IMG/VR virus record: IMGVR_UViG_3300025771_003532
Location: 1 to 60,616 of that record
From: a virus
DNA length: 60,616 nucleotides
Direction: 5' to 3' (one strand)
Positions 40,441 through 48,338 of the stretch are shown one piece after another. A program made the position numbers and the translations under genes. Position 1 is the first letter of the stretch, and every line of letters starts with the position of its first letter. The notes beneath the pieces were generated by a model. The model was not told the origin of the DNA. It searched no databases and saw nothing but the letters and a program-made list of their open reading frames with translations.

Positions 40441-41130
40441 ATGTACACATTATCATTGACTTGTCAGATACCAAATCTGGATAAAATTTATACAAAATAC
40501 TTTGGTGAGAACGTTGATAGAATCTTTGTAGAGGTTGGTGCTTTTGATGGTGAATCTGTATCTAATACTTCTTGTCTTGCTGATGCTGGATGGAGAGGAT
40601 TTTATATTGAACCAGTAAAAGAACACTTTGAGCAATGTGTTAAGAGGCATTCAAATAATTCAAAGATTAAGGTATCTAATTATGCTATTGGAACAAAGGT
40701 TGGTCGTCTGCCAGTATATTGTTCTGGAATAGTATCTACTATGGATAAAGACCAGGCAACAATGGTTTCCTCTATGTCTATATTTGGACATCCTCAGTTT
40801 ACTGAATCTGAATGTATGCAGGTTAGACTTGATAGTTATATGCAAATGGCAGATATTCCTAAAAACTTTGATTTATTAGTTGTTGATGTTGAAGGAAGAG
40901 AAGAGGATGTTTTTAAATCTTTTAGACTTGATCTGTGGAAACCAAAGATGATGATTGTTGAACTTATAGATGATCATGAATACTTCCAAGAAAATAAATC
41001 TTTAGTAAATTCCTGTAAAAATTTGAGAAGTTTTATCATTGATAGTGGATACACAGAAATATTTCATGATCATATAAACACTATATTTGTGAATAATGAG
41101 TATATCTCTGGGAATACCAACATACAATAG
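40441..41130 (+). CDS. FkbM-family methyltransferase
   Basis: A 229-residue protein. IFVEVGAFDGESVSNTSCLADAGWRGFYIEPVKEHFEQC is a textbook FkbM N-terminus (motif I plus the acidic E of motif II). KVSNYAIGTKVG, VRLDSYM and FDLLVVDVEGREEDVFKSF provide the remaining motifs. It probably O-methylates sugar hydroxyls. It overlaps the next gene by 35 bases in another frame, so the coupling is unusually deep for this cluster. Confidence 0.87.
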   Translation: MYTLSLTCQIPNLDKIYTKYFGENVDRIFVEVGAFDGESVSNTSCLADAGWRGFYIEPVKEHFEQCVKRHSNNSKIKVSNYAIGTKVGRLPVYCSGIVSTMDKDQATMVSSMSIFGHPQFTESECMQVRLDSYMQMADIPKNFDLLVVDVEGREEDVFKSFRLDLWKPKMMIVELIDDHEYFQENKSLVNSCKNLRSFIIDSGYTEIFHDHINTIFVNNEYISGNTNIQ

Positions 41131-41824
41131 TTCCAAATATCTTTGGGATTGTATAAAAACTTCAATCAATTGTGATTTTATTAGTGAAATAGTAATACAT
41201 GATGACGGATCAAATCCAACTGAGTATGGTAATCTTTGTAAGATACTAAACTCTTTGAATACAGATAAGGTAAAGGTTTTTAGATCTGAGATAAATCAAA
41301 AAGCTTTTATAAACAAGTATCTAACAGTTGCAAATTGTACTTCTGAATGGGTATATCTTTTTGATAGTGACAATTGGTTTGATGAATGTATCTTTGATGT
41401 AATTAAAAACTTAGACTATTCAAAAAAAGATACTTGTTATATCGAGAGTACTTTAATAATGTCTGATGGTAATATAGTTCAATATAATTATGAGGATAAA
41501 ATTTTTGATTTAAAAGTAACTCAAAAATATATTGAAACTAGTATGCATAAGTTATCGTGGTTTTTAAATAATGGTAATTTTATTGTTAATAGGGAACAAT
41601 ATTTAAAAACACAAAAAAGATACTTCGTTAATACTCCATATCATGCATCTGCAGATGTAATAGTATTCTCATATTTTTGGTTAACGTCTGGCAATAAATA
41701 TGAGATAGTTGATGATTGGTATCATCATCACAGAATAAGACCTGGAAATTATTTTATGGAGAATGGTGGATATTCAAATATAGAAGTAATACGTAATTTT
41801 TTTAGTAGATTGATATCATTATGA
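41096..41824 (+). CDS. glycosyltransferase family 2
   Basis: A 242-residue protein beginning MSISLGIPTYNSSKYLWDCIKTSI, with IVIHDDGSNPTEYGN (nucleotide-binding D-D-G-S), RSEINQKAFINKYLTVANCTSEWVYLFDSDNW (DxD metal site) and a C-terminal SADVIVFSYFWLT segment. This is the GT-A, GT2 layout. The start at ATG 41096 lies 35 bases inside the FkbM gene; MSISLGIPTYN makes it convincing because the first beta strand would otherwise be lost. It is coupled to GT11 by ATGA. Confidence 0.87.
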   Translation: MSISLGIPTYNSSKYLWDCIKTSINCDFISEIVIHDDGSNPTEYGNLCKILNSLNTDKVKVFRSEINQKAFINKYLTVANCTSEWVYLFDSDNWFDECIFDVIKNLDYSKKDTCYIESTLIMSDGNIVQYNYEDKIFDLKVTQKYIETSMHKLSWFLNNGNFIVNREQYLKTQKRYFVNTPYHASADVIVFSYFWLTSGNKYEIVDDWYHHHRIRPGNYFMENGGYSNIEVIRNFFSRLISL

Positions 41825-42657
41825 TTACATTTCCTCATATTGGATTTATTGGAAGATTGGGAAACCAAATGTTCCAATATGCTGCGTTGTATTCTATGTC
41901 TAAAAAATTTAATTTAGACTTTGCTTTATGTAAAAATAATTTGGAATTGTATAAGTGCTTTAATATATCAGCAAAAGTATTTTCTCACTATTATTCTGAG
42001 TTTGTTTTGCCCAATGGTGTACCATCTGATATCGTTTCTGGTGGTCATAGCATTGTATTGCAAACAGAAGAACAGAATGGTCGATTTTTAAACACCGCTT
42101 TTGATTCTAACTTTTATAATACTAATCATGATAATAAAAGTATTTTAGGATTTTTTCAAAACTATAAATATTTCATCGATTTTGAAAAAGATATAAGAAA
42201 GCAATTTGTTTTTAAGGAAAGATACAAAAACATTGCTAAATTTTATTTAGAACAAACATTTCAAAATAAAAAAATAATAGCACTTCATATAAGAAGAACT
42301 GATTATTTAAATTCGCATTTTTTAAATAATCTTACATTAGATTATTATAATGATGCATTATCTCATTTTGATTTATCTATACCAACATTAGTATTCTCTG
42401 ACGATCCTGATTGGTGTGAGGATCAGGATTATTTTAGTGAGGATAGATTTCATATTATGAGAAGTGGAAACACTTATTTGGATTTGTGCTTGATGTCAAT
42501 GTGCAATTATCATATAATTGCTAATAGTACTTATAGTTGGTGGGGATCTTGGTTGGCAAAAAGTGAAAAAACTATTTGCCCTAAGAAGTGGTTCCAACCA
42601 TACGCCTCTTTTGTAGACTCTAACGGATTAAGATTACCTCATTGGATTTCAATATGA
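41821..42657 (+). CDS. glycosyltransferase family 11 (fucosyltransferase-like)
   Basis: A 278-residue protein with all three GT11 signatures: FIGRLGNQMFQYAALYSM near the N-terminus, IALHIRRTDYLNS (the HxRRxD GDP-binding motif) in the middle, and IANSTYSWWGSWLA near the C-terminus. GT11 enzymes are mostly alpha-1,2-fucosyltransferases using GDP-fucose. No GDP-fucose synthesis genes are in this window, so the donor would come from the host or from phage genes outside it. It is coupled to its neighbours by ATGA. Confidence 0.9.
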   Translation: MITFPHIGFIGRLGNQMFQYAALYSMSKKFNLDFALCKNNLELYKCFNISAKVFSHYYSEFVLPNGVPSDIVSGGHSIVLQTEEQNGRFLNTAFDSNFYNTNHDNKSILGFFQNYKYFIDFEKDIRKQFVFKERYKNIAKFYLEQTFQNKKIIALHIRRTDYLNSHFLNNLTLDYYNDALSHFDLSIPTLVFSDDPDWCEDQDYFSEDRFHIMRSGNTYLDLCLMSMCNYHIIANSTYSWWGSWLAKSEKTICPKKWFQPYASFVDSNGLRLPHWISI

Positions 42658-45638
42658 ATGTTTCAGTAATTTGTGCATGTAAAAATCGGTATGATGCATT
42701 AAGAATATCATTAAATTCTTGGTTGGCATTTGATGAAATTAAAGAATTTATAATAGTTGATTGGAGTTCTGATGAACCAATAAATCATCTTACAAAAATT
42801 GATAAGAGAATAAAAATAGTTAGAGTTAATGATGAAAAGTATTTTAATCAACCTCAACCATTAAATCTTGCCGCAAGTATTGCTACAGGAGATTATATTC
42901 TTAAGTTGGATTGTGATTATATGATCAATCCATATTTTCCATTCTTTGATTTTTATAAGATTGATGAAAATTCCTTCTTATGTGGTCAAGATAGTTACGT
43001 CTGTAATCATGAGCATTGGAATGAAGATTTAAAGGGATATGTTGTCAACCTTCATGGTATGGATGTTGGTGAGTTGATGAAATACTCTCATACATATAGT
43101 CCCCTATTCAAATATCTTACGGGTCTTTGCTTTGTTAGCAGAGAAAACTTCTGGAAAGTTGGTGGATATGATGAGAGAATGGGTAAGTATTATGCTTATG
43201 AAGATGATCAAATGACAAAAAGACTTACTATATTGGGTCTTGAATGTAAAAAATTAGTTCATAACTATAATATTATTCATATACCACATCCAGATAGTAA
43301 AAGATATGAGAATTTTGAAGGATATGGTGAAGAAGCAGAAACAAATATTGAGAATGTAAAGAGAAGAATTTCTGATCCAACAACTTCTGATTCGGATCGT
43401 TGGAATCTAGAATATCTCTTAGCAAAAATGAATGTTGAATTTAATGAAAAACTTTTTTCTGATATTCAAAATCCATATATCGAGAGGATATATGATTGGG
43501 ATGTAATTAATATTGATGGTCAAAATTATGTTGCTACTAGAAAAGAAGAAGTCAAAAAATTATCGGAATTAAATTCGGTATATTATTTGAGTCTTGAGGA
43601 AAGTATTGATAGAAGAAATAATTTGGAAGATGCTTTAAAGAAGCATGGAGCAAAAAATATTATCCCAATAATATCAAAAAGATTCTCAGAATCTGATGAT
43701 ATAGTCACTGGTAAGTATGTAGATACTCTTAATGATGGAACAAAAGGTTGTTGTGTATCTCATTTAAAAGCAATCAAACATTGGTATGAAAATACTGATG
43801 AGGAATATGGATTCTTCTGCGAAGATGATTTGAGTCTTGATACTGTAGACTATTGGAATTTTACTTGGAAGGAATTTGTTGATGCTCTTCCCGAAGATTG
43901 GGGATGTATTCAAATGCTTCCAATACGTGGAGATTTTGGAGATATAAAAATAAGAGACCGTCTTTGGGATGATTGGTCTGTGACAGCATATATTGTTAAA
44001 AGAGACTATGCAAAATATATTATAGATAATTATATTCGAGATAATATATATCATCTTGAGCTAAAAGATGCTGAGATACAACCTCTCATCGAAAACATTC
44101 TTTACACCAGTGCTGGAAAAGTTTATACTATTCCAATGTTTGTTGAAGACGTATCTTTTACTTCAACTTTTGAAGGTGGAGATGGGGATGTAAAGGATGG
44201 ACAAAAAAGAAATCATTATTATACCCACGATTATATTATAAATTGGTGGAAAGATAATGGAAGTACTAGAACAGTTGAGGAACTTATGGGAGCAATGTTT
44301 GAAGTTAAAATGAGTGAAGAACTTCGTAGTGAAAATGAAGAAGTTACTAATGTTGAGGATGTAAAAACTCAATTATTGACAAGTGTTAATGGAGCAAATC
44401 TTAACCAATTACTTTTAGAGTATGCATTGGATACTGAGAATCCAACAAAGAATTTTAACCTTGGTATGTGGTATGAGCATCATAGGCATAACGCTCCAGC
44501 ACTATCATTCTTTTTGAGGTGTGCTGAGCGAACAGACGATCTTGATCTTGCTTATGAAGCACTTATCCATGCCTCCAATGCCTATGATAGGCAAGGGACG
44601 AGAGATCAAACAGCAAAGGGACTTCTTCAACAAGCACTTTGCATTCATCCTAAAAGACCAGAAGCATACTATTTGTTAGCTAAGTTTGCTGAAAAGCGTC
44701 AGTGGTGGCAAGATTGTTATATCTTTGCTCATTGGGCAATTGAGTTTTGTGACTTTGATTGCGAACCATTGAAGACTGATGTGGAATATCCTGGTAAGTA
44801 TGGTCTTCTTTTTGAGAAGCAACTTGCCGCATGGTGGTGGGGTAAAGGAGATGAATCCAGATCTCTTCTTCAAGACATGAAGAATAACTATGAGATGGAT
44901 GATCGCCATTATGATATGGTTGGTAATAATCTAATGAGAATGGGATCAGGACATATTCCAGATGAGGTTATTAAATATCAACAGCGCAAACATGATAAAT
45001 TAAGATTCAAATTCCCTGGTTCTGATAAGATTAAAAATAATCATTCTCAAGCATTCCAGGATATGTTTATTCTTGCCGCAACTCAAGGTAAAACGAATGG
45101 ACTTTATCTTGAGATTGGCGCTCAACAACCTTTCTATCAAAACAATACTGCTCTTCTTGAGACAAAATATGACTGGGATGGTATTTCTATTGAGATTCTC
45201 TCTGATCTGTGTAACCAGTTTGCTAGAGAGCGTAAGAACCAGATCATTTGTAAAGATGCAACAACTATTGATTACATGAAGTTGCTTGATAACTTTGATA
45301 AAGGAACTGATTTTGATTATCTTCAACTAGATGTTGAACCATCTAAAACTACTTTTGAATGCTTGTTGGCAATTCCATTTGAGAAGTATAGGTTTGGTAT
45401 TATCACATATGAACATGATCATTATGTTGATATGACGGGATCTTATAGAGACAAGTCTAGGAAATATCTTAAACTAATGGGATATGAAATGTTAGTTGCC
45501 AATGTATCTCCTAATGACAACAGTCCTTTTGAGGATTGGTGGTATCATCCTGATCTTATTGATCCTGAAGTTGTAAATAGGATGAAGTCTGTATCAAATG
45601 AGACAGTTAATGTTGTTAAATATATGTTTGAGGACTAA
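42654..45638 (+). CDS. multidomain GT2 - GT25 - TPR - FkbM-like methyltransferase fusion
   Basis: ATG 42654 (MNVSVICACKNRYDAL) is preferred over TTG 42642 because it gives an ATGA overlap with the GT11 gene. Of 994 residues, about 1-270 form a GT2 domain (VICACKNR, IIVDWSSDEP, LKLDCDY, GLCFVSRENFWKVGGYDERM). About 310-530 form a GT25 domain (VYYLSLEESIDRRNNL, CCVSHLKAIKHWYE, FFCEDDLSL). About 580-740 is helical and TPR-like (LAYEALIHASNAYDR, PKRPEAYYLLAKFAEKRQWW). About 790-960 resemble an FkbM domain (SQAFQDMFI, GLYLEIGAQQP, YDWDGISIEI, DYLQLDVEPSKTTFECL). It could build and methylate a glycan in one polypeptide. Parts may be inactive; only motifs are visible. Confidence 0.82.
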   Translation: MNVSVICACKNRYDALRISLNSWLAFDEIKEFIIVDWSSDEPINHLTKIDKRIKIVRVNDEKYFNQPQPLNLAASIATGDYILKLDCDYMINPYFPFFDFYKIDENSFLCGQDSYVCNHEHWNEDLKGYVVNLHGMDVGELMKYSHTYSPLFKYLTGLCFVSRENFWKVGGYDERMGKYYAYEDDQMTKRLTILGLECKKLVHNYNIIHIPHPDSKRYENFEGYGEEAETNIENVKRRISDPTTSDSDRWNLEYLLAKMNVEFNEKLFSDIQNPYIERIYDWDVINIDGQNYVATRKEEVKKLSELNSVYYLSLEESIDRRNNLEDALKKHGAKNIIPIISKRFSESDDIVTGKYVDTLNDGTKGCCVSHLKAIKHWYENTDEEYGFFCEDDLSLDTVDYWNFTWKEFVDALPEDWGCIQMLPIRGDFGDIKIRDRLWDDWSVTAYIVKRDYAKYIIDNYIRDNIYHLELKDAEIQPLIENILYTSAGKVYTIPMFVEDVSFTSTFEGGDGDVKDGQKRNHYYTHDYIINWWKDNGSTRTVEELMGAMFEVKMSEELRSENEEVTNVEDVKTQLLTSVNGANLNQLLLEYALDTENPTKNFNLGMWYEHHRHNAPALSFFLRCAERTDDLDLAYEALIHASNAYDRQGTRDQTAKGLLQQALCIHPKRPEAYYLLAKFAEKRQWWQDCYIFAHWAIEFCDFDCEPLKTDVEYPGKYGLLFEKQLAAWWWGKGDESRSLLQDMKNNYEMDDRHYDMVGNNLMRMGSGHIPDEVIKYQQRKHDKLRFKFPGSDKIKNNHSQAFQDMFILAATQGKTNGLYLEIGAQQPFYQNNTALLETKYDWDGISIEILSDLCNQFARERKNQIICKDATTIDYMKLLDNFDKGTDFDYLQLDVEPSKTTFECLLAIPFEKYRFGIITYEHDHYVDMTGSYRDKSRKYLKLMGYEMLVANVSPNDNSPFEDWWYHPDLIDPEVVNRMKSVSNETVNVVKYMFED

Positions 45639-45647
45639 GTAATTTGT

Positions 45648-46058
45648 ATGTATGAATACCAAATAAGTAGAGTTCTTGATGTATTTGATGGTTATTCTTT
45701 TGAGGGAATAATTGATTTGGGTATGGGCGTTTATCTTAAGAAGGTCATATACCTAAGTGGAATTTGTTCCCCATCAATAAATAATGAGGAACAAAAAGAT
45801 TATGGTATTCAAGCAAGAAACAAACTAAAATATTATCTTAGAAATGCTACTAGAGGCGAAGTTACTATATGTGTAGATGACTACCATGACGATACTGTTT
45901 ATGGTGTTGTTTATAACAAAGACTTTGATGATTCTATAAATTGGATAATGTTTTTAAAAGGTTATGTTTGGGATGATGGAATAAGTCGCCCAAGATTAGC
46001 AGACCAACCAATGGAATTATTCGTTTTAAATACCCCTAAAGATAAACTTTTTAAATGA
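45648..46058 (+). CDS. divergent staphylococcal-nuclease-fold protein lacking catalytic residues
   Basis: A 136-residue protein. VLDVFDGYSFEGIIDLGMGVYLKKVIYLSGICSP lines up with the SNase pattern 'vvDGDT.dv.idlg.....RvrL.giDtPE', seen intact in the protein at 52210. Here the second Asp of DGDT is Tyr, the Arg equivalent to SNase R35 is replaced, DTPE has become CSPS, and YGR is VYG. The fold is probably kept but nuclease activity is unlikely. It might bind nucleic acid or protein. It sits between the glycan cluster and pcyA with a 7-base gap to the latter. Confidence 0.65.
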   Translation: MYEYQISRVLDVFDGYSFEGIIDLGMGVYLKKVIYLSGICSPSINNEEQKDYGIQARNKLKYYLRNATRGEVTICVDDYHDDTVYGVVYNKDFDDSINWIMFLKGYVWDDGISRPRLADQPMELFVLNTPKDKLFK

Positions 46059-46065
46059 GGAACAA

Positions 46066-46776
46066 ATGAGAGATTTACATCCAATGATTCAATCCCTGTC
46101 AGAAAATATTTTGAGAGCATGGGGAGAACACTTTATAGTAAGGGAAGTTGGAATCCCTGAAGACTTTAGAAAAATTGATAGAGCAGACGATGATGATGCT
46201 GTTTATATTGAGAATTTTGTTTGGGAGACCCACCATTTTAGAAAGATTCATCTAGAGATTGCACAGATGAAATCTGGATTGGATATCCTACATACAAATA
46301 TGTATCCGAGGTACGAATATAGTCTTCCAATCTTTGGTGCTGATATTGTAGCGTCTTCAAAAAATGTTGGAGCGGCAATTGTAGACATCAGTTCAATTAG
46401 AGAAGACAGGTCTCTGCCTTCACAGTATGATATTCTTAATGTTGTGGAAGATAAAGAGTTTGAGAAGGACAAAAAGATGCCAGACTGGGGAGATGTATTC
46501 TCAGAGCATTGTGTTTTTGTAAGTCCTAACGAAGATGAGTATGATAAATTTAATTCTATCGCATTTACCTTTTTAAATTATCATTGTGCTATTGCAAACA
46601 TCACTGAAGCAACAACTGATGAAGATCAGATTAGAAAAAACTATGAAGGACACAAGTATTATTGTGAGAAGCAGAGGCAAAATAATAAAACTAAAGGAGT
46701 TTTAAAGGGCATTTTTGGTGAAGAGTTTGCCGATAAATATATTGCAGAAATGTTGTTTGACTATCCAGAACTATGA
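46066..46776 (+). CDS. pcyA: phycocyanobilin:ferredoxin oxidoreductase (PcyA)
   Basis: A 236-residue protein, the usual PcyA length, similar to cyanobacterial PcyA throughout: LHPMIQSLSENILRAW, HFRKIHLEIAQMKSGLDILH, PIFGADIVASSKNVGAAIVDIS, MPDWGDVFSEHCVF, YYCEKQRQNNKTKGVL and ADKYIAEMLFD. The active-site set is present as E64, H76 and D93 (E76, H88 and D105 of the Synechocystis enzyme). PcyA reduces biliverdin to phycocyanobilin in two two-electron steps from ferredoxin. PebS or PebA was considered, but the motifs match PcyA better. A clear Shine-Dalgarno GAGG (46057-46060) precedes it. The substrate comes from HO1 (4086) and electrons probably from PetF (48402). Confidence 0.95.
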   Translation: MRDLHPMIQSLSENILRAWGEHFIVREVGIPEDFRKIDRADDDDAVYIENFVWETHHFRKIHLEIAQMKSGLDILHTNMYPRYEYSLPIFGADIVASSKNVGAAIVDISSIREDRSLPSQYDILNVVEDKEFEKDKKMPDWGDVFSEHCVFVSPNEDEYDKFNSIAFTFLNYHCAIANITEATTDEDQIRKNYEGHKYYCEKQRQNNKTKGVLKGIFGEEFADKYIAEMLFDYPEL

Positions 46777-47222
46777 CAGAAGATAATAACACAGAAGATC
46801 TAAAAGAAAAACCTAGAACTACTGAGGTTATTCATAGCATTAAATATGCAGAAGAACCTGCTGAAGAAGTTGAACAAGAAGATGTATCTCCCAAATTAGA
46901 AGGAATAGATCTGGATGATACTAAAGCAATCGCTGATTTTTACATGGCCAAAAGTGGTCAGATTAATCCAGATGATCTAGAAGTTGAAAAAAAAGAAAGA
47001 GAACTTCGTGAAGATATTCGCGAGGTTGTTGAGAATAAGGAAGAGTTGATTGATTATCTTACAAACCTCCACGCTTCTATTGAGGTTATGGAAGAAAGAA
47101 TTTATGAACTGGAACTTCGAGCAGAGAAAAAAGAAAGAGCAAGTATTCCTATGAGACCACCAACTCCAGGAGGAGGTTCTGCACTTAAGGGACTAAGCAA
47201 CTTACCATTTGGTATTCTGTAA
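46773..47222 (+). CDS. acidic coiled-coil protein (hypothetical)
   Basis: A 149-residue protein coupled to pcyA by ATGA. The N-terminal ~70 residues are acidic and low-complexity (EEPAEEVEQEDVSPK). Residues about 80-125 form a predicted coiled coil (EVEKKERELREDIREVVENKEELIDYL, VMEERIYELELRAEKKER). The C-terminus is PMRPPTPGGGSALKGLSNLPFGIL, a Gly/Pro-rich tail. No family is recognised. It could be a scaffold or assembly factor; nothing ties it to bilins except co-translation. Confidence 0.7.
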   Translation: MTEDNNTEDLKEKPRTTEVIHSIKYAEEPAEEVEQEDVSPKLEGIDLDDTKAIADFYMAKSGQINPDDLEVEKKERELREDIREVVENKEELIDYLTNLHASIEVMEERIYELELRAEKKERASIPMRPPTPGGGSALKGLSNLPFGIL

Positions 47223-47224
47223 GC

Positions 47225-47258
47225 TTGACAAAAGTAAAAAAATTAACTATTATAAATA
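47225..47258 (+). promoter_or_regulatory. superposed sigma70-type and late promoters
   Basis: TTGACA (47225-47230), a 17-base spacer and TATTAT (47248-47253) overlap an exact late box TATAAATA (47251-47258). The following gene could therefore be read both early and late from almost the same start. Confidence 0.6.
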
Positions 47259-47263
47259 AGTTA

Positions 47264-47307
47264 TTCGTAATTAGTGTTACGAATTATAACAATTGTCACA
47301 TGTGACA
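47264..47307. repeat. inverted repeats in the leader, including a 14-base palindrome
   Basis: TTCGTAA (47264-47270) pairs with TTACGAA (47277-47283). TGTCACATGTGACA (47294-47307) is a perfect palindrome that could be a protein-binding operator. It differs from CRP (TGTGA-N6-TCACA) and NtcA (GTA-N8-TAC) consensus sites. Confidence 0.5.
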
Positions 47308-47346
47308 GTTCATAGAAGGGACGCCTCAACTACTCGCGTCATTCTA

Positions 47347-47355
47347 TGCTATAAT
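47347..47355 (+). promoter_or_regulatory. extended -10 promoter TGCTATAAT
   Basis: A perfect TATAAT with the TGn extension, lacking a good -35. The palindrome centred at 47300.5 would be about 61 bases upstream of the predicted start (about 47362), a classic activator position. Confidence 0.45.
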
Positions 47356-47363
47356 ATCCAAGC

Positions 47364-47406
47364 AGTCGGATAAACCGACTCTCCATCTGCGGGTAACCAT
47401 TCCGCA
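47364..47406 (+). other. two stem-loops in the 5' leader of the secreted-protein gene
   Basis: AGTCGG (47364-47369) pairs with CCGACT (47375-47380), and TGCGG (47388-47392) with CCGCA (47402-47406). A ribosome-binding AGAGG follows at about 47418, 8 bases from ATG 47431. This is a structured leader; no known riboswitch class is recognised. Confidence 0.5.
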
Positions 47407-47430
47407 AGTAAATTTAAAGAGGTATCTAAA

Positions 47431-47796
47431 ATGATTAAATCTGTTTTCGCAGCAACTGCTGCTCTCTCCATGTCCGCTGGCGCTGCGTTCGCAGGTCCTT
47501 ACGTTAATGTCGAAGCCAATTCTGGTTTCGTTGGATCGGATTACGGCGGTACGGTAACTGATCTTCACGTAGGTTACGAAGGCACTACTGGTGCTCTCGG
47601 ATATTACGCTCAAGTTGGTCCTAGCATTGTCGCTCTTGATGGTGCAGATACCGACACCGTTCTTTCTGGTAAAGTTGGTGGTAGCGTTGCTGCGACTGAA
47701 GCATTGAGTGTCTATGGTGAAGTTTCTTTCGCTACTGGTGCTAATGGTGCAGACAACGGTTATGGCACCAAAGCTGGTCTGAAGTTCACTTTCTGA
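47431..47796 (+). CDS. small exported beta-rich protein
   Basis: A 121-residue protein with a clear signal peptide, MIKSVFAATAALSMSAGAAFA, cleaved before GPYVNVE. The mature ~100 residues alternate as amphipathic strands (YVNVEANSGFVG, VTDLHVGYEG, LGYYAQVGPSIV, VLSGKVGGSVA, LSVYGEVSFATG) and end KAGLKFTF. The terminal Phe is typical of outer-membrane beta-barrels. It may be a miniature porin-like or outer-membrane protein. It has its own promoters, a structured leader and a strong terminator, so it is a single-gene unit. Its third-position GC is higher than that of its neighbours, which may reflect high expression or a host origin. Confidence 0.7.
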   Translation: MIKSVFAATAALSMSAGAAFAGPYVNVEANSGFVGSDYGGTVTDLHVGYEGTTGALGYYAQVGPSIVALDGADTDTVLSGKVGGSVAATEALSVYGEVSFATGANGADNGYGTKAGLKFTF

Positions 47797-47819
47797 TCTA
47801 ACGATTAGATAAAACTATG

Positions 47820-47843
47820 GGGGACTCTCTGAGTCCCCTTTTT
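47820..47843 (+). terminator. strong rho-independent terminator
   Basis: GGGGACTC (47820-47827) and GAGTCCCC (47831-47838) around a 3-base loop, followed by TTTTT (47839-47843). Confidence 0.9.
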
Positions 47844-47846
47844 ACT

Positions 47847-48008
47847 ATGAAGTATTTTTTTCATCCATTGACTTTGATCAATCTGCTTATATGTGGATTT
47901 CTAGGAATGGTGCAACTAGCACATACTCATGCTCATTATAAAATGGATATAGATGTGGACTCATATGTTCATAGCTTTTTGAAAAAAAATCCAGACTATT
48001 GTAAGTAA
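47847..48008 (+). CDS. small single-span membrane protein
   Basis: The frame opens within the terminator (47817), so the real start is ATG 47847, giving 53 residues: MKYFFHPLTLINLLICGFLGMVQLAHTHAHYKMDIDVDSY. Residues about 7-24 form one membrane segment. A His-rich HTHAHYK stretch and a soluble tail ending LKKNPDYCK follow. Family unknown. The four bases between the T-run and ATG leave no standard ribosome-binding site, so expression is uncertain. Confidence 0.5.
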   Translation: MKYFFHPLTLINLLICGFLGMVQLAHTHAHYKMDIDVDSYVHSFLKKNPDYCK

Positions 48009-48040
48009 TTATACTTAGTTTGTCAGGATATATTGACAAG

Positions 48041-48060
48041 AGGGGCTTGACCCCTTTTTA
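48041..48060 (+). terminator. rho-independent terminator overlapping a promoter
   Basis: GGGG (48042-48045), a 5-base loop, CCCC (48051-48054) and TTTTT (48055-48059). The loop and 3' arm contain the -35 TTGACC of the hli promoter. Confidence 0.65.
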
Positions 48061-48075
48061 TTTTTGCTATATAAT
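48047..48075 (+). promoter_or_regulatory. sigma70-type promoter for hli (TTGACC-17-TATAAT)
   Basis: TTGACC at 48047-48052 and TATAAT at 48070-48075 with a 17-base spacer. The start would be near 48082, about 20 bases before the hli ATG (48103). Confidence 0.8.
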
Positions 48076-48102
48076 TGTGTTGTAAATCTTTACAAAACTA
48101 CA

Positions 48103-48306
48103 ATGACTGTAACAACTAACGAGCGCGGTCAACAAAACATGTGGGCTGTTGAACCTCAAATGGTTGTTGAAAACTACAACCGCAAGGGTCTTTTTTCCCC
48201 CTGGCAACAGAAGGAAATGTATAATGGTCGTTGGGCGATGATGGGTCTCATCATGGGATTCGTTGCCTATGCGATCAATGGCAAGTTCTTCTTCGGTATC
48301 TTTTGA
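48103..48306 (+). CDS. hli: high-light-inducible protein
   Basis: ATG 48103 is chosen; the frame extends upstream to TTG 48064, but that lies over the promoter. The 67-residue product has the single-helix Hlip/LHC motif KEMYNGRWAMMGLIMGFVAYAINGKFFFGIF (E..NGR.AM.G), preceded by a short soluble N-terminus. Hlips bind chlorophyll and carotenoid in thylakoid membranes and protect photosystem II under stress. It lies next to petF and the peroxiredoxin gene, forming a photoprotection group. Confidence 0.95.
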   Translation: MTVTTNERGQQNMWAVEPQMVVENYNRKGLFSPWQQKEMYNGRWAMMGLIMGFVAYAINGKFFFGIF

Positions 48307-48309
48307 GGC

Positions 48310-48338
48310 TTGACAATGGTTTCTTTTTTGTTTACAAT
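48310..48338 (+). promoter_or_regulatory. sigma70-type promoter TTGACA-17-TACAAT before petF
   Basis: TTGACA (48310-48315) and TACAAT (48333-48338). The hexamers and spacer length equal those at 37350. The predicted start (about 48345) lies inside the 28-codon ORF at 48316, giving petF its own transcript. Confidence 0.75.

Noticed and set aside
42642-42653. TTG start for the large fusion protein
   Set aside because: ATG 42654 keeps the ATGA overlap and starts the GT2 strand at the right place. The same reasoning rejected TTG 3277, 39201 and 55222.
46066-46776. PebS or PebA instead of PcyA
   Set aside because: Length and motifs (FRKIHLE, LDILH, FGADIV, FSEHCVF) match PcyA, with the PcyA catalytic residues in place; PebS motifs differ.
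47294-47307. Assigning the palindrome as a CRP or NtcA site
   Set aside because: Half-site order and spacing do not fit either consensus; recorded only as an unknown palindrome.
47817-47846. Start of the 47847 ORF at 47817
   Set aside because: Those bases form a GC-rich terminator hairpin, so an upstream start is unlikely.
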